Part shown: piece after piece, positions 1-5,658 of the stretch
How positions within the stretch are numbered: position 1 is the stretch's first letter
Layout of the letters: every line of letters starts with the position of its first letter
Assembly: GCA_913047775.1 (NCBI GenBank)
Contig: CAJWUE010000067.1
Span: 1 to 7,942, forward strand
Length of the DNA: 7,942 bases
Direction: 5' to 3'
Source of the DNA: GCA-002731945 sp913047775
GTDB taxonomy: Bacteria > Pseudomonadota > Alphaproteobacteria > MED-G09
Translations under genes and position numbers: made by a program
The notes under the pieces: model-generated
What the model was told of the DNA's origin: nothing
Seen by the model: the letters and a program-made list of their open reading frames with translations, nothing else
The model's database searches: none

Positions 1-60
1 TACACCAAATAACCTACAATTATTTGATATTATTAACTATTATTAGGCCATGAAAATCAC

Positions 61-88
61 TAATGGGACAGGTGTAATGGGACAGGTT
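61..88. repeat. Tandem 14-bp direct repeat
   Basis: TAATGGGACAGGTG is followed directly by TAATGGGACAGGTT, a two-copy tandem repeat differing only in the last base. It lies 40 bp beyond the stop of the last gene of the operon, in a stretch (1-127) with no gene and no clear intrinsic terminator. It may be the edge of a repeat family or of an element lying to the left of the window. Confidence 0.7.
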
Positions 89-127
89 TGTCTTGGTAAA
101 TTAATTAAAAATCAATACTAGTTAAAA

Positions 128-1444
128 TCAAAAGAGTTTCACTATGTAATTATTTATTTTATTCAGCAAGGAAATCCTTTGCTCTCTTGTAGGGTTATAA
201 TTTTTTGATAGATAAGGTGAAACAATTTTACGGTCAAAATAAAAACTTCCTGAAGTAATAGACTCTTCTGTTAGTAAAAGCCAAATGATTGTGTCTGCTC
301 CTTCTTTCGTGTTACGAAGTCTATTTCTCATTAATCTGAAGAACATTGGAAGGGCTTCTTCTAGTCCATAAGTAGCAACCCATCCTGGGTGCATACTAAA
401 GACTTTTACATTCTTCCATATTTCTTGTCTTGAAAGCTCTTCAACAAGTGTCACCTGAGCCCTTTTAACATTGGAATATGTTGAAACTTTTTCATATTTT
501 TGATTGTGAAACAACGAATCTAAATCAAGTTTTTTTAGGTAAATCCCACCTGAACTCACCCAAATAATTCTAGCATGTCGATTTATTTTTCCACATTTTT
601 TCAACATATCAATCAAGTAATAATGACCAATTAATTGTGAAGCACATTGATGCTCAACACTAAAATCATTTAGAACTAAACTATCTGGCATACTTCCAGC
701 GTTTAATACAATATAATCAAAACAATTACTTTTATTACAAAAGTCTTTTAGCTGATGCCAGTTTGCCATATCTAAGGAATTAAAATTCAAATTTGAATTG
801 TTTCCCTTGAATGACTTACCTTTTTGTTCGTTACGTCCCGTCACAAAAACTTTTGAACCTAAGCGTGAAAGCTCTTGTGCAACCTCTCCGCCAATTCCTG
901 AAGTTCCTCCCGTGACCAAGGATATTTTACCTGTTAAAACTTTTTGAGATAGGTCTTCATTAAACTTAGATTTATGTCGATTAAAACCCGTCTTATCAAA
1001 TGAAAAGACAATGGTCTTATCCAAAATAAATTCCCAATATTTTTCTTCATAAAATAACCACATACTTAATGGAAAGAAAATTGTCCATAAAGCAAAAACA
1101 AATATTAAATAAAAAGTATCACTGTCTTGTGAAATGCTGAGTGCTCCTAACTTGTAGGCACTCCAATAGGCTAGGGAGCCTCCAATTCCACCTAGAATAG
1201 CAAGAAAAAGTAGGGGTAATTCTTTGAGCTTATTAAAGACGTCACCATAATAAGAAATAAAAACTATCCATAATGAAAGGAATCCATAACTATAAGATTC
1301 ACTCGAAATAAGCTTTATCCAAATTAGGGATGAGTCATGTATGTATCCGAATGTAGTGAAAAAAAGTGCGACAAAAAAAAACGACCAATAGAAATTGCAG
1401 GTCTGTATATAAGGAAGTTGGCTCCCACTAAAAATATGGACCAT
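128..1444 (-). CDS. Short-chain dehydrogenase/reductase joined to the C-terminal part of a DUF2878 membrane domain
   Basis: The C-terminal ~300 residues are a classical SDR. Seen: the nucleotide-binding motif TGGTSGIG (residues 178-185), NAG (248-250), the serine pair in WVSSGG (297-298) and the catalytic YSNVK (Y323, K327), followed by HPGW. The stretch just before the Rossmann fold (LDKTIVFSFDKTG) resembles the DHRS12-like SDRs found in ufaM/cfa-type lipid operons. Residues ~22-132 are hydrophobic with about three membrane segments and match the middle and end of DUF2878. ATG 1444 is probably not the true start: its first ~20 residues are not DUF2878-like, whereas the proper DUF2878 N-terminus lies in the other frame starting at 1533 with a strong RBS. 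Joined by a -1 shift the product would be 468 aa. A stand-alone SDR could start at M128 (ATG 1061-1063; 311 aa), but no Shine-Dalgarno precedes it. Substrate unknown; reduction or oxidation of a lipid-derived carbonyl is inferred from context. It is the last gene of the operon. Confidence 0.85.
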   Translation of the reverse strand: MVHIFSGSQLPYIQTCNFYWSFFFVALFFTTFGYIHDSSLIWIKLISSESYSYGFLSLWIVFISYYGDVFNKLKELPLLFLAILGGIGGSLAYWSAYKLGALSISQDSDTFYLIFVFALWTIFFPLSMWLFYEEKYWEFILDKTIVFSFDKTGFNRHKSKFNEDLSQKVLTGKISLVTGGTSGIGGEVAQELSRLGSKVFVTGRNEQKGKSFKGNNSNLNFNSLDMANWHQLKDFCNKSNCFDYIVLNAGSMPDSLVLNDFSVEHQCASQLIGHYYLIDMLKKCGKINRHARIIWVSSGGIYLKKLDLDSLFHNQKYEKVSTYSNVKRAQVTLVEELSRQEIWKNVKVFSMHPGWVATYGLEEALPMFFRLMRNRLRNTKEGADTIIWLLLTEESITSGSFYFDRKIVSPYLSKNYNPTREQRISLLNKINNYIVKLF

Positions 1445-1533
1445 GAAATAAGAAGAATTTCATTTATAGAAGCCCCAAACAAAACTATAGCTAGCCAGAA
1501 AAATTGCAAAAAAACTACTTTTAAAATTAACAT
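1324..1533 (-). CDS. N-terminal part of a DUF2878 membrane protein, frame interrupted (continues in the -1 frame)
   Basis: This 69-codon frame has the best translation signal in the region: AGGAG at 1539-1543, five bases before ATG 1533, with the ATG overlapping the stop of the upstream SnoaL-like gene (ATGTTAA). The peptide is hydrophobic (FLQFFWLAIVLFGA, then ISWSIFLVGANFLIY), as expected for the first two membrane helices of DUF2878, an inner-membrane family of unknown function usually ~150-170 aa long. The frame stops at 1324-1326 after a non-hydrophobic tail (HSDTYMTHP). The expected next part of the family (FGYIHDSSLIW, the LW helix, GG..G..AYW.AYKLGA and ALW..FFP) is encoded in the frame of the 128..1444 ORF. 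A -1 shift within T9 (1373-1381) or T7 (1359-1365) joins the two seamlessly. The domain assignment is from memory of family patterns. Confidence 0.7.
   Translation of the reverse strand: MLILKVVFLQFFWLAIVLFGASINEILLISWSIFLVGANFLIYRPAISIGRFFLSHFFSLHSDTYMTHP
1373..1381 (-). other. T9 run at the likely frame-switch point of DUF2878-SDR
   Basis: Read on the minus strand this is CGT followed by nine T, then G. A second run of seven T lies at 1359-1365, still inside the region where both frames are open. Adding one T (or a -1 slip) gives the continuous peptide GRFFFVALFFTTFGY, a plausible membrane helix. Runs of nine A/T are known sites of polymerase or ribosome slippage in AT-rich bacteria and also of indel mutation and sequencing error; the sequence cannot tell these apart. 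Confidence 0.55.
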
Positions 1534-1958
1534 AAATTCTCCTGAGGCAAGGCCATCTTTTTCTGAATGTAACTGTAGATTATCTTTATAAATGGAATTT
1601 TTAAAAGAATCTCTTCACCAACATCCCAGTAGTCTCTATGGTATACAATTCTATTTTCCTTATTGTACTTCAGATGAGAGCTACCATGGATCTTATGTCC
1701 TCTCCCTTTAAATTCTAAATAAAAATCCCATGTCAAAAAGGCACCCTCGCTATTTTCAATTGAATCGAGAATAACAAAATGTGCATTTCCCAAATTCTCA
1801 AACATGTGGGCAAATACTTTCATTAACTTGTCTCTTCCGTTAAACTCATTGAATGGGTCTTTAAAAAATACATTTTCATCATAAAATAAGTCTATTTCAT
1901 CCAAGGACCCTTCTTTTAGATTTTCATACCATTTTGTAAGTTCTTTTATGTTATTCAA
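1527..1958 (-). CDS. SnoaL/NTF2-like family protein
   Basis: A 143-aa protein of the size and pattern of the cone-shaped NTF2/SnoaL fold: a helical start (KELTKWYENLKEGSLDEI), then FYDENVFFKDPFNEFNGRDKL, the typical 'damage/dose' strand of SnoaL_2 proteins, then strands around LTWDFYLEF and SSHLKY, ending in YHRDYWDVGEEILLKIP. The DYWD...LPxxG-like ending is characteristic of the members that sit in cfa/DUF1365/SDR operons. Function is unknown; small-molecule binding, isomerase-type chemistry or a chaperone role for a lipid intermediate are possible. The start is TTG at 1956-1958, overlapping the DUF3833 stop as TTGA, with GGGAG at 1962-1966 only three bases upstream; no ATG or GTG gives a full-length alternative. 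Its own end overlaps the next start by 7 nt, so translation is probably coupled on both sides. Confidence 0.88.
   Translation of the reverse strand: MNNIKELTKWYENLKEGSLDEIDLFYDENVFFKDPFNEFNGRDKLMKVFAHMFENLGNAHFVILDSIENSEGAFLTWDFYLEFKGRGHKIHGSSHLKYNKENRIVYHRDYWDVGEEILLKIPFIKIIYSYIQKKMALPQENLC
1539..1543 (-). promoter_or_regulatory. Strong ribosome binding site for the DUF2878 start
   Basis: AGGAG on the minus strand lies five bases before ATG 1533. It decides that translation of the DUF2878 module begins in the short 69-codon frame rather than at ATG 1444, and is therefore the main evidence that a frame switch has to occur for the full domain to be made. Confidence 0.75.
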
Positions 1959-2482
1959 CTTCTCCCTTTCTTGTTCATCACAATTGTAACTTCTCCAAGA
2001 TCAAAGCCCCACTTATTCATGTAAGATCTTGCTAGAAGAGTATTCTTATCTAAGAGGTACATCCAATCTTCAAAATTGACCTTATAGTTAGTATCTCCGA
2101 CAGGAAGATCTAAGTCATATTCAAAGTAAAACGCGTTGCCTGCAGTTTCACCACTAGCTATTCCCACCACATCATCGGCACGACCTTCATATTTTGATGC
2201 TCCAATTTCCTTTAGTTCCCAAACTCTTGAGCTGTTAGTACCATCAGAATAGACGAATTTTTCATCTAATATAGCCTTATTCCCCTTCCAGTATGCTTTA
2301 ATATCTACTTTAAACCTTTTGATAACTCGCCCTGAGCGATCTTGTACAATTCCTAGCGCATATATTTCTCCATTGAAAAACTCTCTCAAATTTATCTTTG
2401 GTAACTCATCGCTGTAAGATTTAATGCTGTGATCTGCGCATGATGATAAAAATAATAGAAATATAATGTAAAATATTCTCAT
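1955..2482 (-). CDS. DUF3833 family lipoprotein
   Basis: A 175-aa protein with a lipoprotein signal peptide (hydrophobic residues 4-12, lipobox LSSC with Cys15), so probably anchored in the inner or outer membrane on the periplasmic side. The body follows the DUF3833 pattern: LREFFNGEIYALGIVQDRSG, KRFKVDIKAYW, LDEKFVYSDG, RVWEL, a conserved ADDVVGIASGETAGNAFYFEY block, VNFEDWMYLLD and a C-terminal MNKWGFDLGEVTI strand. The family has no known activity; it is a regular neighbour of CFA-synthase-like genes, DUF2878 and SDR. The ATG is supported by GGGAG at 2489-2493, six bases upstream. The start also overlaps (ATGA) the end of a decayed upstream frame, and the stop overlaps the next gene (TTGA), marking it as an internal member of the original operon. 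Confidence 0.9.
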   Translation of the reverse strand: MRIFYIIFLLFLSSCADHSIKSYSDELPKINLREFFNGEIYALGIVQDRSGRVIKRFKVDIKAYWKGNKAILDEKFVYSDGTNSSRVWELKEIGASKYEGRADDVVGIASGETAGNAFYFEYDLDLPVGDTNYKVNFEDWMYLLDKNTLLARSYMNKWGFDLGEVTIVMNKKGRS

Positions 2483-2646
2483 AATATTCTCCCAATGAGT
2501 TTACTTCTCAAATTAGAATAACTATTTTTTCTCCCACTAAAATATCCAAAAAATATAGTTTTCACTGTTACTTCAACAGGTATACAGCTATCAAGGATTC
2601 TGTCTTCATCCTTAACGTTTGGAAATGCATGGAACAGTCTCAAAAC
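2479..2646 (-). pseudogene. 3' remnant of a gene, probably chalcone-isomerase-like
   Basis: A 55-codon open frame without an ATG start runs from a stop at 2647-2649 to TGA 2479-2481. Its end overlaps the DUF3833 ATG by four bases (ATGA), the arrangement of a genuine operon member rather than random sequence. The peptide contains HAFPNVKDEDRIL and ends in FFGYFSGRKNSYSNLRSKL followed by IGRIL. These resemble the 'FPxVkxGDrl' and terminal 'FFxIWLsxxTsxpxLRxxLlG' patterns of bacterial chalcone-isomerase-like proteins, which I recall as common neighbours of CFA/DUF3833 genes. About 20 residues expected between the two motifs are missing. The family assignment is tentative; that it is the tail of a broken coding sequence is better supported. 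Confidence 0.45.
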
Positions 2647-2658
2647 TTAACTAAGTAA

Positions 2659-2739
2659 TTATTGACCAAAGGTTACCCAGGGATAATCCAAAATATGAAC
2701 TGTAGAAATCCCTTCCTGGTTTTTAAACCAATCAGCCAT
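2659..2739 (-). pseudogene. Truncated start of an unidentified gene (26 codons)
   Basis: An ATG at 2737-2739 overlaps the stop of the exported 205-aa protein gene (ATGGCTGA), preceded by AAAAAGG. It opens MADWFKNQEG and continues with VHILDYPWVTFGQ, then stops at 2659-2661. The overlap, the start signal and the structured, non-random peptide (aromatic residues, DYPW) suggest the beginning of a real downstream partner gene that was cut off at the junction near 2650. I do not recognise the family; the VHxLDYxW pattern is vaguely like the lead-in to some O-methyltransferase domains, but this is too short to rely on. Confidence 0.35.
2717..2730. repeat. Small perfect inverted repeat after the 205-aa gene
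   Basis: TGGTTT-TT-AAACCA forms a 6-bp stem directly beyond the stop at 2732-2734. There is no U-run after it on the minus strand and the loop is only two bases, so it is a poor intrinsic terminator. It also lies inside the truncated 26-codon frame. Noted as a structure of uncertain meaning. Confidence 0.25.
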
Positions 2740-3349
2740 CCTTTTTAGTTTCTGAACACTCTACATTATCCCAGAAAGCGGAATTGATTTTGGGCATTGT
2801 AAACAGCATTCTAACAATGACGGTGAAGGGGAAGCTCTCAGTCTCACCTACGGCCAACACGTATTGGCCACTGTTAGTTTCGTTGTAAACACGGATGTAG
2901 TAAGTGCCCTTCTTGTAGAATCTATTGGATTTGAATTTCTCTCCTATCTCTGGTCCAATCCAGTACCATTTATCACCATGTTTTTCATACCAGGGCCACC
3001 AGTTAAAGTTTTCACCCTCTTTACGTTCTATCAGTCCGAAATCGGCATCAAGGACTTCGAAGGAAAACTTTTTTGAAATTGGGCAATCATCGATCTTAGG
3101 TACTGTGATGCCTGCGTAAAATTCGAATCTCGAATCACTTTCGATGCGGTAGTAATGTGGTTCCCCCTTGAGTTCGGAGTAGATTGCCTTGGAGATTTCG
3201 GGCTCCTCAATAATGTAGGGGGCTTTAGCGGTGTGCATACTCTCATTGTTCAAAACTGGTTGATGCGCATTAACAGACCATGCCGCTAGCATTACAGTAA
3301 AACTCAAAAAAAAGCGAATTAGAGATTTTTTATACAAAAGAATGTTCAT
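2732..3349 (-). CDS. Exported protein of unknown function (205 aa)
   Basis: The N-terminus is a Sec signal peptide: basic KKSLIR, hydrophobic FFLSFTVMLAAW, probable cleavage SVNA|HQP after residue 28, so the product is periplasmic or secreted. The mature part contains a Trp-rich patch (W117, W118, W120, W128, W130), then GPEIGEKF, a GTYYIRVYN strand and GQYVLAVGETESFPF. The order GPE...GTYxIRV...GxYVLAVGExE.FP is the signature of a family of exported beta-sandwich-like proteins that I recognise by pattern but cannot name. The ATG at 3349 has no good Shine-Dalgarno. Local G+C is about 45% (188 of 420 bases in 2821-3240), higher than 39% counted in 4201-4500, and the gene interrupts an otherwise conserved operon. 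Both facts point to acquisition from elsewhere. No enzymatic motif is visible. Confidence 0.8.
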   Translation of the reverse strand: MNILLYKKSLIRFFLSFTVMLAAWSVNAHQPVLNNESMHTAKAPYIIEEPEISKAIYSELKGEPHYYRIESDSRFEFYAGITVPKIDDCPISKKFSFEVLDADFGLIERKEGENFNWWPWYEKHGDKWYWIGPEIGEKFKSNRFYKKGTYYIRVYNETNSGQYVLAVGETESFPFTVIVRMLFTMPKINSAFWDNVECSETKKDG

Positions 3350-3622
3350 TTACTTGGTTTTATTTTATATGAATCCAACAAATAATACTTTCTCTTCGAA
3401 AATTCGTTACCGTTGCATTCATGGTTTGTTTTGTTTCTTCTTCCTTCAGAGATAGTATCCGTGGGATGCAAATTTTAAGACCTGAAGGGCAATGATAATT
3501 AAGACAATCCAGTATAAGGTTTTATATGAATGCTCTTACAGAGGAATGACCAAAATGTTCTTAAAAAGGATAGGGTTTAGACTTTTTATTTATTATGGAA
3601 ACTGTCCGAAAGGCCATTCCAC
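3350..3622. other. Gene-poor stretch upstream of the 205-aa gene
   Basis: No convincing gene is visible on either strand. It should contain the promoter of the 205-aa gene. The best -10-like element on the minus strand is TATAAA just upstream of the ATG, without a good -35 at 17 bp. A 9-bp imperfect inverted repeat (GGAATGACC near 3543-3551 and GGCCATTCC at 3612-3620, one mismatch) brackets about 60 bp near the junction with the chalcone-isomerase-like remnant. It could be an element end or chance. Confidence 0.3.
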
Positions 3623-3727
3623 TCACCACATCCACAACGCGAGTAATTTTGTTCTATCTTCAAAGCCATTGACATAACCAAAACCAAACAATAATAATGA
3701 AATTATAATTTTAAAACAAAAACCTAT
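3623..3727 (-). pseudogene. 5' remnant of the interrupted gene (signal-peptide-like)
   Basis: Directly after the methyltransferase stop (3732-3734) a minus-strand frame reads FKIIISLLLFGFGYVNG followed by FEDRTKLLALWMW and a TGA at 3623-3625. Upstream in frame are NKK residues overlapping the methyltransferase end. Basic residues, a hydrophobic core and a small-residue end make a good Sec signal peptide, but there is no ATG, GTG or TTG start (ATA stands where one would be expected), so it is probably dead. Its position, immediately behind the methyltransferase gene, and the exported nature fit the 5' end of the gene whose 3' end overlaps the DUF3833 start at 2479. This reading is inference. 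Confidence 0.4.
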
Positions 3728-3731
3728 CTTC

Positions 3732-4934
3732 TTATTTCGTAAAATTAAATTGAAAGACACTAATTTTACTGGCCTCAAAACCACCCTGGCAGTACTTTAA
3801 GTAAAATCTCCATGTCCTAATGAATTTATCGTCAAAACCTAAAACCTTTACTTTATCTATTACACGAGAGAAATTTTCTTCCCACCTCTTTAAAGTGAGT
3901 CCATAATCACGACCAAACTCAAGATTCCCAATATACTTAAAACCCTGCTTAACTGCGGTTGATTTAAAAATCTCTGGTGAAGGAAGCATCCCTCCAGGGA
4001 AAATATACTGTTGTATAAAGTCACTGCATTTACGATATGAATTATAATCATTATTATTTATTGTAATACTCTGAACAATCATTTTCCCTCCAGGTTTTAA
4101 AATAGAATGTAGAATTTTAAAATACGTTTTCCAGTATTCTTTTCCTAATGCTTCAAACATTTCGATTGAGACAATATGGCTATATTCTCCTGTTATTTCT
4201 CGATAGTCTTGAAGCCTGACTTCTGCCATTCCTTCATATTGTGAGAGCCTTTTCTTTGCAAACTCATATTGTTCTTTTGAGATTGTCACACCTGTAACTT
4301 TAACGCCTTTCCTGGCAGCATACTCCATGAAACCGCCCCAACCACATCCAACTTCAAGTATATGATCTTTGTCTTTAAGTTTTAGCTTTTTCAGTATTTT
4401 TTCGTACTTATTTTCTTGGGCTAATGATAGCCCTTCATCATCACACTTAAAAATTGCACTGGAGTACGTCATAGAACGGTCCAGCCACAATTGAAAAAAG
4501 TCATTCCCAATATCATAGTGGGCAAATACATTCTTCTGGCTTCCTTTCTTAGAATTTCTATTCAGAATATGCTTAATCCTGTAGAAAACAATTTTTAGAA
4601 AAGAACCTTTTATCACTCTTTCCAACTCTTTATAGTTTTCTACTCCAAGTTGAATAAGTTTATTGATATTTTCACAATCCCAATAACCAGAAACATACGA
4701 TTCACCTAACCCGATATCACCTTTCAAAAAGAGTTCTTCGCAAAATCTCCAGTCATTAATACGGATTGTAACTTCCTCTCCTTCTTTAATACCAGAATAT
4801 TTCAGATACTTTCCCTCCGGAGTAATAATTGTTATAACTCCTTTTTTAATGTTAGATATCATTTCTAGAAAAAGGATACCCCATTTAGGTATATCCTCAC
4901 ATGTATCTATTGATCTTTTATTCATTCTTGTCAT
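3732..4934 (-). CDS. Cyclopropane-fatty-acid-synthase-like SAM methyltransferase (UfaM/CFA family)
   Basis: A 400-aa member of the CMAS family, which transfers a methyl group from S-adenosylmethionine to the double bond of membrane phospholipid acyl chains. Seen: an N-terminal lipid-binding-like domain (to ~residue 120), HYDIGNDFFQLWLD (139-152), SAM motif LEVGCGWGGF (193-202), GVTISKEQYEFA (215-226), SIEMFEALG (256-264), KYIFPGG-like QQYIFPGG (308-315), FGRDYGLTLKRW with Tyr344, and the C-terminal YCQGGFEA. Compared with E. coli Cfa, the bicarbonate-site Cys139 is Ser159 and His266 is Gln288, while Tyr317 is kept as Tyr344. These changes are typical of the branch sitting in DUF1365/FAD operons, so the product may be a methylated, methylene or furan-precursor chain rather than a cyclopropane. 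The start is ATG 4934 (AGGA eight bases upstream, 17-nt overlap with DUF1365) or ATG 4925 (8-nt overlap). Confidence 0.92.
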   Translation of the reverse strand: MTRMNKRSIDTCEDIPKWGILFLEMISNIKKGVITIITPEGKYLKYSGIKEGEEVTIRINDWRFCEELFLKGDIGLGESYVSGYWDCENINKLIQLGVENYKELERVIKGSFLKIVFYRIKHILNRNSKKGSQKNVFAHYDIGNDFFQLWLDRSMTYSSAIFKCDDEGLSLAQENKYEKILKKLKLKDKDHILEVGCGWGGFMEYAARKGVKVTGVTISKEQYEFAKKRLSQYEGMAEVRLQDYREITGEYSHIVSIEMFEALGKEYWKTYFKILHSILKPGGKMIVQSITINNNDYNSYRKCSDFIQQYIFPGGMLPSPEIFKSTAVKQGFKYIGNLEFGRDYGLTLKRWEENFSRVIDKVKVLGFDDKFIRTWRFYLKYCQGGFEASKISVFQFNFTK

Positions 4935-5658
4935 AAGTTAAATCCTGACTTAATTTTATAGGCTTAGGAAAATATTTATTTTTCTTGAAAAATAATTTTA
5001 TTGCTTGATAGTGAATTAAAATTATTATGAGTGCCGTGTAAAAAGGATGCTGGATAAAGGTCTTTAATAAATTTATATCATTCCAGGGAGTCTCTATACC
5101 TTTTATGCTTGTACAAAGCTGAAGTGTTTTATCAAAATAGTAATTTATTTTAACTGCATTATTTTTTGTGAAATCAAATTTATATTCTCCTTTAATATCG
5201 TAAAATGGTGAGACATGAAATTCTTTTGGAAGAGTGCATATATTTTCTTCTGCGTCCTGCTTAATGACATAGTTATGAGATTCACCAAATGTGTTATTAA
5301 CTTCACAAATAATTGCAACCAATCTGTCTTCATCGTAACAGTACCAAAAGCACACTGGATTAAAAACGTAGCCAACAATTCTTGGGAATGTCTGCAAAAC
5401 AACATTCCCTGAAAAATTATTTATGCCTGATTTGCGGAGAGTATCATTTGCCCATACTTCTAGTGATGAACCATCTCTATAACCATGGTCTTTTTCATAA
5501 AATGAAAACAGGTTAAACTTATTTACACTAAAAAGCAGAGACTCCAGTTCTTGCAGGTTCTCAAGAGAGAATTTAATATAAAAGCCTGAATAGGTAAATT
5601 TATTTACTTGAGGCAAAAATCTTTTATGAAAAATTTTTGCTCTAAATAGTGACTTCAT
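4918..5658 (-). CDS. DUF1365 family protein
   Basis: A 246-aa protein matching DUF1365 (COG3496) through its full length: an N-terminal SLFRAKIFHKRFLPQVNKFTY block ('hxR..P..h.F.Y'), DHGYRDG (57-63), the hallmark FPRIVGYVFNPVCFWYCYD (91-109), CEVNNTFGESHNYV (118-131), KEFHVSPFYDIKGEY (145-159) and a C-terminal hydrophobic helix (HPFYTALIIILIHYQAIKLFF) that may touch the membrane. The biochemical role is unknown. It is almost always found between a COG2907 FAD oxidoreductase and a CFA-like methyltransferase, as here, suggesting a role in the same acyl-chain modification. It starts by an ATGA overlap with the FAD gene and ends inside the methyltransferase start, so the three genes are probably made together. 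Confidence 0.93.
   Translation of the reverse strand: MKSLFRAKIFHKRFLPQVNKFTYSGFYIKFSLENLQELESLLFSVNKFNLFSFYEKDHGYRDGSSLEVWANDTLRKSGINNFSGNVVLQTFPRIVGYVFNPVCFWYCYDEDRLVAIICEVNNTFGESHNYVIKQDAEENICTLPKEFHVSPFYDIKGEYKFDFTKNNAVKINYYFDKTLQLCTSIKGIETPWNDINLLKTFIQHPFYTALIIILIHYQAIKLFFKKNKYFPKPIKLSQDLTYDKNE

Noticed and set aside
1063..1080. Independent SDR start at ATG 1063
   Set aside because: Kept only as an alternative: the upstream bases contain no purine-rich ribosome binding site, and the frame is open without interruption from the membrane domain.
1337..1591. Plus-strand 84-codon ORF over the DUF2878 region
   Set aside because: It is the antisense shadow of the DUF2878 and SnoaL genes, with no start signal or recognisable domain.
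2717..2730. Intrinsic terminator after the 205-aa gene
   Set aside because: Short stem, two-base loop and no U-run on the transcript side.
2864..3246. Several 64-71 codon ORFs in other frames of the 205-aa gene
   Set aside because: Shadows caused by the higher G+C of that gene; the signal peptide and family-like motifs support only the 2732-3349 frame.
2654..3648. AGTAATT occurring at 2654-2660 and 3642-3648 as a target-site duplication of the insert
   Set aside because: Seven AT-rich bases are likely by chance, and joining the flanks there does not restore an open frame.
3586..3675. Minus-strand 29-codon ORF starting MSMALKIEQN with a CGCGEW motif
   Set aside because: No Shine-Dalgarno, and it overlaps the better-supported remnant in another frame.
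3492..3677. Plus-strand 61-codon ORF
   Set aside because: The peptide has no family-like pattern, it overlaps the antisense signal-peptide remnant, and it is the only plus-strand candidate amid minus-strand genes; probably chance.
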